From Paracyclopina nana (taxonomy: Eukaryota; Arthropoda; Copepoda; Cyclopoida; Cyclopettidae): a stretch of 64,000 bases of DNA. The position numbers were made by a program, and so were the translations under genes. The stretch is taken from NCBI GenBank assembly GCA_019096065.1, contig JAGUCH010000004.1, forward strand, positions 7,006,001 through 7,070,000. Direction: 5' to 3'. This document shows positions 23,501-35,569 of the stretch, piece after piece. Every line of letters starts with the position of its first letter. Positions within the stretch are counted from its first letter, which is position 1. A model generated the notes under the pieces. It searched no databases. It worked only from the letters and a program-made list of their open reading frames with translations, and was not told the origin of the DNA.

Positions 23501-26500
23501 GGAGTGGCCTCATGGATTACTTGTCCCAAGAGAGTAGGACTGGGACGGAAGTCATCAGTGACAGGTGGCTTAACAGTGCCACTATTTTCAGTCCCATTAA
23601 AGAACCAAGGCGCAGGTGTGAATGGTTGAAATCCAACATTGGGACTGACATTGGGGGGAGGTGCACCTGTTTGGATGAAGGGCTGTAGCTCTGGTGCTTT
23701 GAATTGGCCTCCTTGATTGGCAACAGAATTAGTAGGATTGGGACTTGGCAGGAAAGGATTTGGGACAGTGGACTGTTGTGGAGCTTGGTTCAAAAAAGGA
23801 ATTTGTCCACCTTGAACATTGGGTTGCTGGGCTTGGTTCAAGAAAGGATTCCTAGGGTTAATGACTTGGTGGGTGATGGGAGTGGCTTGTGGAGCACTCA
23901 AGGGTTGAGCTCCAACATTTTGGAACTGAGCAGGTTGTTGAAGTTGAGACTGGCTGAATCCCAAAGGTTCAACTTCCAGACCATCAAAGAAACCTTGATT
24001 GTTGTTGTTGAACAGGATTTGTTCTTGTTGGGCTACTGTCAATTGGGCTAATTGGTTGTTAAGGCTACCTGGAGGTGGTTGAGGTCTTTGAGGCTGCTGT
24101 GGAGGAAGATCAGAAGGAAAGGAAACATGAGAGGTTTGACGAGGTGGGACAGTGTCACGAAGGAGTCTAAGGCCATTATTATAGGCCTCTAAAGAACTAT
24201 CTGAATTAATGGCAGGGGAACCAGGAGGGGGCAAAGGGGCAGCAAGGCTGACTCCATATGAGTCCGGGTTGGGTGCACTATTGAACCCATTATTGACATT
24301 ATTAGAGCCCAAATTGGGTGAACTTTGACTGTTGAACCCATTATTGACATTATTACTAGGGCCAGTATAAGAGCCCAAATTTGGTGTGCTTTGGCTGTTG
24401 AACCCATTATTGACATTACCACTAGGGCCAGTATAAGAGCCCAAATTGGGTGTACTTTGGCTGTTGAACCCATTGTTGAAATTATTTGTGGGGCCAGCAT
24501 AAGAGCCCAAATTGGGTGTGCTCTGACTAGTGAATCCAATATTCACATTATTGGCTGGACCACTGTAAGTGCTAAGATTTGGCACAGCATTGTTCACTGA
24601 ATTCTGCTGGCCATAGTTGGGAAGATTGTTGGCATTTGCTCCAGATGACCCACCGTAATTGGGCAAATTTTGGCCATTGTTGCTTCCAAAAGTTGGGCCC
24701 AAAATGCTGCTTTGGCCTCCATTATTTCCGTTATAGCTTGGCAGGTTAGTGTTGCTGTTTCCGTTATAACTAGGCTTATTGTTGCTATTTCCGTTATAAC
24801 TAGGCTTATTGTTGCTATTTCCGTTATAACTGGGTTTATTGTTGTTATTTCCGTTGTAACTTGGCCTACTTCCAGTCGATGCAATGTTGTCAATGGGAGA
24901 ATTGGTGGGATAAAATGCCAAGTCAGGGATTTTGCTATTGTCATCCACATGGATTTGAACAATAGGGTGAGAATCTGGTGGTCTGACAATTAGCCCTCCT
25001 GGGCCTTTCATATCTCCACCAGGAAGCAAACAAGGCCTCCAAGGTTCAGGTCCAACATTGAGTCCATTGCAAATTGGAAAGGAGCTGGAAGTCTTGCCTA
25101 TGACGCCAGTGCCATGTGTTGTGTAACTTCAAAATAATGAAAAGTGACATTACCAGCCTTTTCAAAGTTTCCTTTTTTAGTGTAAGCTAAGTCTGCTGAT
25201 GATCCAGCTAGCTAACAAGAAAGGGAGACCCAGCACGGCAGGCATACTGGGCATTATCCTGACGGTCATATTGGTTAATAAAAGTACTAAAAAAGTACAA
25301 AATGGGCAATAAATACAAAAGCTTTTTTGAAAAGGCTGGTAATGTCACCCTGCATTCCCATAGGAAGGTTTGGAGCCAGGCCTATTTCCACCTTTGTTGA
25401 ATCTGCCCTTCAGGTTCTTGAGGATATCGGGGCTTAAGTTGAAACCTCCTTTGCCTCCATTTCCTTTGCCACCATTTCCTTGGCCTCTTCCCCCTTTGCC
25501 ACCACTGTTGCCACCTTTACCCCCAAACAACCCACCCAGGCCTTTATTGCTTGGTTTCCTTGTAGGCTTGGGAGGCTTGGGCCTTTTATTATTATTGCTG
25601 TTACCATAATTGTTGTTGCTATTACTATTTCCCCCCTTGAGGTTGCCCAAATTGATCGTCCTATCTTGGGCAAAAGCTGTCTGGAGCAAGAGCTCAGCCA
25701 GGAGAGTATCCTGGTCAATGTCAGAAAGGTCAGGTGATTGGAGTTGGTCAAAATGTTGAGAGAGGTAAAAGTTATCTACAGGATGCAGGAAATCTAGGGA
25801 AGTATCTATGGATCTCATACGGGACTGACCTTGAGGAGAACGCTTGGAACGTTTCTTTCCGTGAGCAAGGTGAGGATTGAAGTGAGGATGGGGAGCTCGA
25901 ACCAAAAAGTGGGCAGCTCCTGGGATACTGGGCACCCTGGACTTGAGGAACTTGCCCTCGGGGCTGTGAGGCACGTAGTCCTCATAGGGGAGATAATGGA
26001 GACTGTAGCTGTTGTGGTGGCTGTACCCAGCATAGTCAGCAGGATGGTACTCAGGTGCTGGAGGATGGTCATACTTGGTGGCCACTCCAAATACCTCTTC
26101 CAGGCTGCCTCCATGCTTAGGTGGCAGATAATTGGTCTTGGGATCTTCATAGCTAGGCTCCTTGTACCCAGGATTGGGATGGTAGTCTGGCTTAGGTTCA
26201 TAGACAGGTTCCTTGTATGCTGGACTGGGATGGTGGTATTCAGGCTCCTTGTAGGCAGGACTGGGATGGTGGTATTCAGGCTCCTTGTAAGCCGGACTGG
26301 GATGGTGGTATTCAGGCTCATAGGCAGGCTCCTTGTAACCAGGATTGGGCTTGTGGTAAGCAGGTGCTGGTTCCGTGTACCCTGGCTCTGGATGGTAGTC
26401 TGGCTTGTGGTAAGCAGGTGCTGGTTCCTTGTACCCTGGCTCTGGATGGTAGTCTGGCTTGTGGTAAGCAGGTGCTGGTTCCTTGTACCCAGGCTCTGGA

Positions 26501-27832
26501 TGGTAGTCTGGCTTGTAGGCAGGCTCATGGTACTTGTCAGGATGGTCATGGAAGGGCAGCATGTGAGCATACTTATTCATGTAGTAGGATTGCATTGGGA
26601 GGCCAAACACCATTTCAAGGCTGAACGGATGCCCCTTGTAGTCATCAGGTGGGGAATAATTGGGAGTTGGGTGATATTCAGCAGGAGAAGGTTCATGGTA
26701 GGCAGGCTCAGGTGGGCTATAGCTAGCAGGTGGAGGAGGGCTATATGCAGGTGAAGGTGCTTGGTAAGCAGGAGCAGGTGCAATGTATTTTCCACCTCGA
26801 AGGCCAAAAACATCCTCAAGGCTGCCTCCACCAACTTGGGGAGGTGGGTAGCCTTTGAAAGGCTCCTCATGGTGAACCTCAGGCCTAACCTTGAGAGCAG
26901 CAGAATGAGGTCCAACTGTAAATGGTCCATGAGCAATAGCAAGTGGAGCATGTGGATCATGATGACCACCGCCATGCACCTGATGATGTTCCCTGTGCAC
27001 AGTAGTATGCACCTGCATATGGTGACCCCTATGTGGCATATGGAGGGTGTGCACAGGTGCATGTTGAGGCTGAGGTGCAAATAGAGGCTCTGGGTCCAGC
27101 CTCACAGGTGGAGGTGCAGGTGCAGGGAATCCACCTGGGACAGCCTCATGGCTGGGCAGGCCATGATCTTCAGCCAAGAGGAGCTGTCTTTGGAACATGG
27201 CAGCCACAATGGCAGGGTCAATGGATGACCTTTGGGCTGAGGCCGAGGCCTCAAGGTCAACAGGGAAAAGCCTGCTTGGCTCAGCCGCCCTGCGAACCCT
27301 GGAGGACTTCTCATTGTGATTGAAGTTGGTCCTGAAGGACATTGGCCTGTCAGCAAATCCCAAAGCTGCCCTGGATGGACTGGTCTTGGGCTCGAACGGG
27401 TCAAAAAGGCCGTCAATAGCGGCAAAGCCTTTGGAGTCCCTGCTTGAGGCTGAGCCTTCAGGTTCTTCTCCTTCATCCTTGGCGATTTCAAGCTTCACTT
27501 CCTCGATTTCTTTGTCCTTGACAGCAGCCTCTTGTGCTTTCCTCAAAGCTTGGGCTCCAATTAGGTCACTGAATTGAGCTTGACCATGGACTTGAAGGAC
27601 AAAGGCCACAAGGACAAAATAACTGAAGGTCACTTTCTGCAAAGGAAGAAACACGAATGGAACTTTATTTGTCGGTGAAATCGCGATGCGCTTATGGCAA
27701 ATTGATAAATGTAAGTAGTGCTTTCTTTTAGATGAAAAAACAAACCTTTTTAAAAGCTTTAAAAACTCGTGATTCGGAATTGAGAAAAAATTGCCAATAG
27801 TCGCGTCTCCTAGCGTGGTTTTCAATTTTCAT
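20539..27832 (-). CDS. large secreted Pro/His/Gly-rich matrix protein with a short collagen segment
   Basis: Three exons: 27832-27746, 27636-25349 and 25126-20539; 2320 residues. Both junctions keep phase, which joins two long ORFs that would otherwise look like separate genes. A 29-residue basic N-region precedes a hydrophobic signal segment ending …QVHGQAQ. Furin-type sites occur near 142 (RVRRAAE) and 625 (KRSKRS). Three SLE(D/M/E)VFG motifs, tandem [22 protein letters not shown] repeats (about 409-465), a Gly-rich stretch, KPSYNGN repeats and STPNLGSY(T/A)GP repeats follow. Five F..P…W motifs (for example [17 protein letters not shown]) precede a collagen triple-helix run of about 13 Gly-X-Y (near 1770-1810). 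The C-terminus is Gln/Glu-rich and probably coiled-coil. It looks like an extracellular matrix or cuticle-associated protein; I cannot name it. No AATAAA follows the first long ORF, supporting the join. Confidence 0.8.
25127..25348 (-). repeat. intron built as an inverted-repeat element
   Basis: The 222-nt intron of the matrix gene starts GTGACATTACCAGCC and carries the complement of its first 24 bases at 25145-25168, about 18 nt before the acceptor. The two arms (25325-25348 and 25145-25168) are almost identical over 24 bp. The left arm begins exactly at the donor G. This is what an intron created by insertion of a small DNA transposon (an introner) would look like. Confidence 0.65.
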
Positions 27833-30800
27833 TGTGTAATTAGTTTATGTTTACGGCTTTACGCGGCAAACGGCGGCATGCGGGTTCCGAAAGTATTGTT
27901 TATTTTAAAGTCAATGCAAATAAGTGGCTCTTTTGACAACTTTTTGATTGTTTAGTAATGTCTTTTGGTTGAGTAGGAAAATTCAGTTTTTGCCATTGCT
28001 CTGCTAGCTAAGATGGCGAATGTTTGGTGAAAAGTGCAAAATTGGAAGAAAATACTGAAGACAAAGCTGAAAACGCGTCAAGCATGGAAAGGTAAGATTA
28101 TTTAATGAGCGTTATCTAATGATGTTTTTCGCTTCTTGAAAGTTACCGCAATTGGGCTTTGCTTACAGAGGCTCTGGTAGTAATGATTTTTGCCGCCAGG
28201 AGGAGCTGATGATACCCCAGCTGATAGCAGCGTAAGCTAAGCGGTCTGAAAATTGAATTTCGATCTGTTTCTGTTTGCACCAGCCCCACTACTAGCCCCG
28301 ATCTAAAAATATTGAACCTCCGATCAATTTTTAAAGCAACCAGATTTGATATATTTCAACTTCTTCTCTAATATTTTAGTCTTCTAATTTTTGAAAAGCA
28401 AGTTTTAATCTACTTTTGTAGTCCTTTTATTGGCCAATTGAGTAATCAGTGCATGCTTTGTAGGATATTCTTGACCAAGAAAATCAAGCTTGATACATGG
28501 TGGAGCTTTCTGTACAAAGCAGAAAATCTCTCATTTCTTGACAAGAACGCCAAATATTGAATTTTTAAAAGTCAAAAAGCCAAATGATAGCGATTATGTG
28601 ACAAACTAGTTGAAGCGACTTTGAAAAAGAATCGGAGGTTACTCCTAATGCCATCTTTTTTACTATATTCGGAAAAATGTAACTACACCGTGAGCAAAGC
28701 CCAATTGGCACTGAGTAGGAAGTTATAAGTTCCTAGTTGTATTGCATAATTGCCTTTAGAAAAATACAAATGTGACGAGGCGTCGGGAAAAATGCAATTT
28801 CACTCAAATCATACAAAAGGCCTTGCATGCAGGTATAGAAGAAAATGACCACAAGGAAAAAACATTTCCTCATCTGCTGAATTTATTTGCATTTTTGGTA
28901 GCCTAATCAAGCGTTGAACTCGCAGTAAGATTTGCATCTCTCAAAACTACCCTACATTGGCTTTGAAATTTGATGTTTATTCGCTTCTGATCTGATTAAA
29001 TATAACTGGAAGTTCAAAGCCGCAAACCAAAAAAACCAAAAGCAGAAATAGACATTCCATAAAAAATAATAATGCTTCACACATAATTATGACTGCGTCC
29101 AAATATGTGCAATATTACCGTTTATTCGGTGGATAAACTATAATTGCTAGTTTTCAAGGAAATGGCTAAGAAAAGTGTTGGATAATAATGCTTAGTAACC
29201 AGACAATGAAGAACCAACAAGAATTGGTCGAGATTTATTGCTGAATAATGGGAAGGACAATTCTGCGGTTGGCAACAATATATTATGTTCCATAACTTCT
29301 CCAATCAACTCTTGTTTCCAAGAATCATTTCCTATTATCTCAAATTCTCACTAGAAGAATTGCCTTCAGTTTGCTATACTTTATGAAAAATATTTGCTTA
29401 GAAAACTGAAAGTAGCTAACTGTGGGGGAAAGTAGCTAGTGTACGAGCAACATGGGAATTAAAAAGAAAAAAAGTCTTCTGTTCGCCTTCCTGGGGGTCT
29501 GAAATGTAACATATGCTGTATAGGATCAGATTTTGATCATTGATCGCAATGAAAGTTGGACAGAAAGTCTGAAATTGCCACCATACAAGTAATTTAGCAT
29601 TACAGTTCATAATGTGTGAGTACTTATGAAAATTCCGCGAAATGACTTGCGCGCCATTGCAGAAGGAGGCTTTGACGGAAAATCCTCTCATTGTTGACAT
29701 AATTTATTTGCTATTGGTTTTAGCGTAAATGCGTCTGTTTTCACGGCGTGAAGAGCAATTTTTAAAACGTCTCGCACCATCTGTGCAAAAATGCAGAGAA
29801 GTGGAAAAGAATTTGCGTCAATTGAAGGACGAAGCATAAAGTGCTGCTTACAAGCTTCATTAAAAATTACGGCCAAAACCAAGACTAGTTCATTTGAACA
29901 ATTTGTTAAATCTAGATGCGTGGCTAAAATTAATGTTAACAGTTATCAAATGAGAGGCAAATGATAAAATCATAAGGATAAAAATGAACGTAGATGAATC
30001 GGGCCTTGGATCGTCGAACTAATCACACGGATCACAAATTTTATGCACTGTTGTGATTGGCAACAATTTAAAATCTGGCCGAAAATATCAAATGATGTTG
30101 CCGTCAATCAAATGTGTAAATGGCCAAAATTAAACTTTAAAAGCTGCTAGGACATCAAGCGCAAGAATCTTTTTGCCGTACGCAATTTTGGCGAAATGAC
30201 CATCGCCTTGATCTCTCCATGCATTAAAACCAAAACCCACAGCCATCAAGATTTCGCAAAAGCAGCATAATTACGTCCAAAAAAAAGGGTCACCTTTTGG
30301 CCTCAATTTGCCGTGCTTAAATTTCTCGCGTGCAATTTTCAGCTCTTGACAAATATTGAAAATTGTTCTCGCACTGTGATCGGCTAACCATATACAACGT
30401 ATGCACAGACAGACCTTGCAAAAATCATCGTATATCTTACCATGTTTCTGAGTAGTAGGAGAATGCCACTGGATGAACGAAAGTTGCTGAGTATTTATGT
30501 CACAATTGGTTCAGCAATGGAGGTTGGTGGAACATGGCACACTGATAATAAATAGGTCGAATAAATAGAGCTTTTCGTGGCTCTTACATTCCTGTTTCAC
30601 TGGTGTTGCCAGACTGAATCAAACGCGGCCGTTCGGCAACATTTTTGAGCTAGTTTTGACTTTATTGAATCAGTACACGTGCGTCCGCGCGACGCAACCA
30701 AGGAAACTGACGCGCGTCGTGACGCCTTTTGCGATAAACGATCGGATCGCGTCAAAGCGCGTCACTATTGAACATAGTACAAGATCTCCCGCTCAAATGA

Positions 30801-33057
30801 TCACCTATCATGTGTAGATATGGCCCTATTATGGTTCCCCCCGCAAATTCCGCGAAATGGCAACATTCCTTTAGGAAAATGGCTGTTTCGCGGAAAATAG
30901 TCGGCAAGGTTATTATTCATGATTAATTGTCCTTTTTCGCACGTAGGCCTTTGAAGTGGGAGCAGCAGTAGCCAAGGCCAAGAGAAAAAAGTCCGTAGGC
31001 GATTTTTTCTTTCATTCAATAATGGCTCTTTTGAGTTTATTATTGTTGGTTGTGTGTGAGTGTATGCCATATGATGTATCATAGACACGTATAAAGTCCA
31101 GCATTATTAGACATTTTGACTTCTTTTTCTTCCCTTATGAAAATGGTTATTTTTGTGCGGATTTTTCATCATCTGTTTTCGGAGTTTTCTCTTTTTTCTC
31201 TCTACCTCAAAGTCCACTACTATCTAATTAGCCAAAGCAGCCATTTTTTTGTATAAACACATGTTTTTGCCTGATTTCATAAGACACTTTTTGACGACAA
31301 AGTTTGTGTGAACAGCAAAAACCACAAATTTACCAATACACACATATACTGCTAAGGTACGTGCTAGAATTTGTGAACTGCCACAAAGTTTTATGCCACG
31401 CTGAATGCCTCATCAAATTGATGAATTTGAATTTTTTTGGCTGGCCAATAGGAAGTTGGACTAGATGATTTTGTTCGTGAGTTAGCAGCAGAGCTTCAAA
31501 GGAAATTGAGCAATGATTTACCTCCCCGTGGCCTTACGGCAAATTAAGAGCATCAAAACGCCACTCTCTACATTTGACATCATGGGGCTTCAAAAAGTTT
31601 CTCATAACGTGGCCAAAGTCCTCTTTAACATACAAGAATGGCCTAACTATTTGAATTTAAAAAAAGGCAATTATTATACTATAGGCATTGTCCATGGCAC
31701 TTCAATGGAGTATTAAATCAGTTGCTCTTAAATTGTGGCCAATCTCAGGTAGGAAAGTGCTTTAGTTTTGGACTACATAACAGACTCGCGCGCGCTTGAA
31801 AATCCGTAACTTTATGAAGACACCATATGGTCCCAAGGCAATCCTGGAAATAAATTCTCCTCTCAAAACTCTGCGAGTTTGGTCGAGGCTTCAAGACAAA
31901 GCATTAATGACTATGTGCAGATTTTTCATGCAAACGAAATTACAGCCTCATTATTTCTAACTAAACTGATATCAATCTATTTTAATTAGTTTAGAGTTGG
32001 CCACATTTTGATGATATGGATCTCGTATTGATATGACATCATCTGGAAAGCAAAATGAGATGCTTTATTGTATGTGGTTATTTAGCATCTGCTTATCTTC
32101 ACAAACAAATAAAGCACTACTTTAAATGGCCAAAGTAATTTTTTGACACTTCATGCTATTCTTTTGAAAGTTATAATGTGACAATGAAGCCTTTTGTGGC
32201 ATTAAAAGCCATATGACCAAAGAATGGGGCCAAATGGTGTCAAATATGAACCTTGGGCAAAAATCTCCAGAAGTTCACATTATAAAAAAATATTGAAGCT
32301 ATGTTTTAACCATTTGAGAGTAGAACATTAGAGAAATGTTAAATATGCTGAAATACCATTTTCTATGCAAATAATTCAATTTTTTATAGCATTTTGCATA
32401 AATTTTTTTTTGCATTGAGGTTTTTTCTGTGAGCATTAAGTAATTCTACTGCCTCATTTCTCCCTAATTTGTCAATTTCCATTTCAAATGGATGAAAATG
32501 TAGTCTTGAACCGACCTAGGGCCTTATTTCCAGCTACTTTTCATCGATAATAAGTTAATTAAAATGGAAAGAAGTCGGAAACTGAATTGGAACCGCACGT
32601 AGAAATCACTTTCCAACATTACTGAAATTAATTCAAGAATTGTGGTTGTTCAACAAAAAATGAAGCAAGTCCTTGCAGAAGTCTGGAATCTCGATTTTGA
32701 CCTTTTGCATCAGAAAATCCTGCCGTCACATGGGATTCGAGGGCCATGATTTTGTTGTTGCCCCTGAAATGATCTCAAGAATTTGGACCAACTGACGGGA
32801 TCACTGCTAACTCAATCAAAGAGATTTTTAGCACAGTACATTTCCTCGAAGTCATAATTGGCGTGGGATCATGACTTTTATGGTGATGATTGTTGAGAAT
32901 TGAGATATTTTTGCCATCAGAGCTTGAAAAAGGTTTGATTTATGGCTGAGGCTGAACCACAATTAATCCCATTTTAATTGATTAATAATTTTTCCACCGA
33001 GGAAAAAAATATTGTCTTCCTGAGTATACTTAAGCAACAGGAAAATAATAATAATAA
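27833..33057. other. long gene-poor region
   Basis: About 5 kb without a convincing exon on either strand. The ORFs at 28-32 kb are short and have no splice-supported continuation. A CpG-dense patch sits near 30650-30780. The first few hundred bases presumably hold the matrix-gene promoter, though no TATA box is visible. Confidence 0.5.
30650..30780. promoter_or_regulatory. CpG-dense patch with repeated GCGTC/GACGC words
   Basis: In an otherwise AT-rich stretch, about 130 bp contain many CG dinucleotides and repeated words on both strands (GCGTCC, GCGCGACGC, GACGCGCGTCGTGACGCC, GGATCGCGTC, GCGCGTCAC). It could be an unannotated promoter or a protein-binding cluster. No adjacent exon was found. 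Confidence 0.3.
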
Positions 33058-33213
33058 TAGCCCGGTTCCAACACGGGATATCAGCATAGTATAGTACGGT
33101 AAACCAGTTAAGTCAGGTTGAGCTGAGCGCGCGAGCTAGCTGTGACCTGACTATGCTAAAAAGTCAAGTTACGTCTCCTGACTATGCTGATTTTCCTTGT
33201 TGGAACCGGGCTA
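33058..33213. mobile_element. MITE with about 32-bp terminal inverted repeats
   Basis: A 152-bp element (33060-33211) whose ends are near-perfect inverted repeats. The left begins GCCCGGTTCCAACACGGG and continues to ATCAGCATAGT; the right is the complement with AAGGA in place of ACGGG. TA flanks both sides, as expected of Tc1/mariner-like MITEs. The centre holds a smaller foldback around GAGCGCGCGAGC. Confidence 0.75.
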
Positions 33214-33881
33214 ATGTATAGCAACAACAATTAGCTTTTAAGTTGCCAAATTATTTGCACGATTTTTCATGTAATTACCGGATCTCCTGTGGTCACAATG
33301 AACCTTATTAACGTATGTTGTTTAACAATTTACATACTTTTCTGCATCTCGGACCTTCAAAAACTAGACCAAGCCATCAGTCAAATTTTTTAGGCTAAAA
33401 TGAGGCGAACAATCCTATGAGATTTATAAATATCTTTTGTATACAAATTTGAAGGGTGTTTGTTGGCCAATATTGTCAATATACGCCCATAGCGAAATTG
33501 ATACTTGTGGTGTTATTTTAGATGTCGGAAGGCTGAACCTACAAAAGTGCAGCAACTGACGCCAAAAATGGCTGTAATTAAGGGCAAGCAGCTCATTTTC
33601 GACTGATATCATCACAAATGCGAGGAGTGTCAATCGGTTTTTATGGCAATCAAAACTTCCGTCAAGTCAAGGAATGCAACTTTACAACCCAATGTCCAAA
33701 TTGCTAATTTGAGCTGATGGCATACCTTGGCCATGAGATCGAAATTAGATTTGAACCTTGGAAACTTAAATTTGTAGTGGAGCAAAAAGACATCTATTAA
33801 TCACCTTTTTTTCGCTGTCATCTGTTGCATCTTCCGGAGATACGAAAAAGTGGCATTTATTTTGTTTCATACCAAAATTTG
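33214..33881. other. intergenic downstream of CTU1
   Basis: No coding signal seen; holds the 3' end of the CTU1 transcript. Confidence 0.5.
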
Positions 33882-34950
33882 TCAAAATTCCAAATTTGTT
33901 GTTGCTAGGGCAGGCTTGACTTTTGATGATTTTCCCACTCCAAGTTTTGGAAGACCTTTGTTAAGTCCTTCTAATAATAGGCAAGCCTTGCATACTTCCA
34001 TACTTGAAATGTATCCACACCTTGAGCATTGTCCTTGCACTGGCAATCTCTCGTTGACAGCTTCTTTGAATTTGAACTGTTCACCGGAATGAATGATGTC
34101 CAGGATAGCTGTAGGCCGGACTTTTTCCAAGTCTTTGATGTAGGCCCTGGCATGGCCTCGATATGCGTTTGGAGAATAAATGCACTCAGTGCTGAAATAG
34201 TCCAGTTTCTTGAAGTAGGCATACATCACAATTTCCTTCTCATATGTGTACTTGAAGGGCTTGGATCTGGGAATGGCCTCATCATTGGAGGAATCTGATC
34301 CAGTCTCTATAGCTGTGCACCTTTGCAAACGAGCCACATCTCCCCTCAATATGTTCATAATCACAGTTTCTGCAATGTCATCTGCATTATGACCCGTCAC
34401 AATTTTATCCACGCCTGAAAATAGGGTAAACTTTGGAGGAGCCACAAAAAAAGACATGAGACGTTTTATTACCTAGCTGCATTGCACCTCGGTCCAAGGC
34501 TTGCCTACGAAAAACGCCACAAAATGTGCAGTTATTCTTTCTACCGACAGTCTCGACAATTTTGTCCATGGTCCATCCGTAGAGATCTTGATAGGACAGA
34601 ATCTTGAGTGGAATTCCGTATTGATCTCGATTGCGTTTGACAGTTTCCAAGCTGTCATCTCGGTAGCCCGAAATTCCCTCGTCAATGGAAAGGAGCACCA
34701 ATTTCAGCCCATAATTGAACCTTTCATTCAATGTTTTCATGATATGAGCCAGAACGGTGGAATCTTTGCCACCCGAAGCTCCAATGGCGACATAATCGCC
34801 TTTTTTGAACAAATTTGCCTTCCTGATTGTGAAATGGATTTCCGTTTCAAAAGCCCAGAAAAAGCAATTTTTACACAACGCGTCGCCGGTTTTTGGCCTT
34901 TTGAGCACGGCCTTTTCGCCGCAATTGGCAGAACACTTCAACGGAGCCAT
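33882..34950 (-). CDS. CTU1: cytoplasmic tRNA 2-thiolation protein 1
   Basis: Exons 34950-34473 and 34414-33882, phase 1 junction, 58-nt intron; 336 residues against about 348 in human. CTU1 (Ncs6) is the catalytic partner of CTU2. It adenylates U34 of tRNAs Lys, Gln and Glu and transfers sulphur from URM1 to make the mcm5s2U wobble base in the cytosol. Visible: an N-terminal zinc site (C6, C10, C26, C29); the PP-loop SGGKDS at 59-64; the CxxC C141/C144; [14 protein letters not shown] at 167-180; and the C-terminal CxxC pairs (CSRC…CKAC) followed by GLPKLGVGK. All catalytic elements are intact. The start is the first ATG, immediately before the zinc site. Confidence 0.95.
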
Positions 34951-35277
34951 CTTTCTCTCTTGAATCTATTCACGTTTGTAAATACTGCAGCTCCTTGCGT
35001 AAGTTGCGTTCACGTTTGTTTACGTTTCGAGACATTTCGCGGAAGAATTAATACTTACGCGCAACCTCGCATAAAAAATATCAAAGTACAAAGGAACAAT
35101 TAATTTTGACATGATTAATGTCATTCCTTTTAATTGTTGCTGTCATTAATTTTCATTTCCTGGTATATCTTGTTGTTTTTTGCTCATGTTGTTGTATTTC
35201 AATACGTTAAGCTTATAAACTTTCTTCTGCACTGCAATAATTTAAAATATTAATGTACATTTAAATTAATTCGATTT

Positions 35278-35451
35278 CTAGTCGAAATGCGGTCTGTTGT
35301 TGCTATTCAGCACTTTCCTCACTGCTTTCAAATTGCTTTTCGGTTTCTGCAAAAATATGGCTCCAGGTGGGCGAGGTTTGGCCTCTGAGGTCGTAATGAC
35401 AGCTCCAAGCATCACCACCAGAATGACTACAATAAAGGCTAAAAACTTCAT
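35278..35451 (-). CDS. 57-residue secreted peptide precursor
   Basis: Start ATG at 35451, TAG at 35280-35278. A 57-nt intron (35508-35452) ends directly before the ATG (TTTGCAG|ATG), so the 5' UTR is spliced like the other genes here. The protein opens with a textbook signal peptide (MKFLAFIVVILVVMLGAVIT, cleavage probably after SEA-24). It leaves a basic 33-residue mature chain beginning KPRPPGAIF, with no cysteine and KPK and VRK basic sites. It could be a short antimicrobial or signalling peptide; the sequence does not decide. I do not recognise a family. Confidence 0.72.
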   Translation of the reverse strand: MKFLAFIVVILVVMLGAVITTSEAKPRPPGAIFLQKPKSNLKAVRKVLNSNNRPHFD

Positions 35452-35562
35452 CTGCAAATCAGAATGGATTAAGGAAAGTCAAAATTAGATATTCAAAGTA
35501 TTAATCACCTTGATAGGCCGGTTGTCAGTTGATTTCTGGATAGATTGCAATGGTATGCTCAG

Positions 35563-35569
35563 GTTTTAT
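35563..35569 (-). promoter_or_regulatory. possible TATA box of the small secreted peptide gene
   Basis: On the minus strand CATAAAAC lies about 55 nt upstream of the 5'-UTR donor at 35509, which puts a start site near 35537, as expected for a TATA-driven gene. Position only; not proven. Confidence 0.35.

Noticed and set aside
25815..26754. 250-300-codon ORFs in other frames of the matrix protein
   Set aside because: They mirror the tandem repeat of the real frame and have no signal peptide or splice sites.
25345..27825. A separate 826-residue secreted protein gene ending at 25345
   Set aside because: The apparent stop lies in an intron; donor, acceptor and phase join it to the 1496-codon ORF, and no AATAAA follows the stop.
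28157..28245. Short exon after an ACAG acceptor
   Set aside because: No in-frame partner exon or start could be found on either side.
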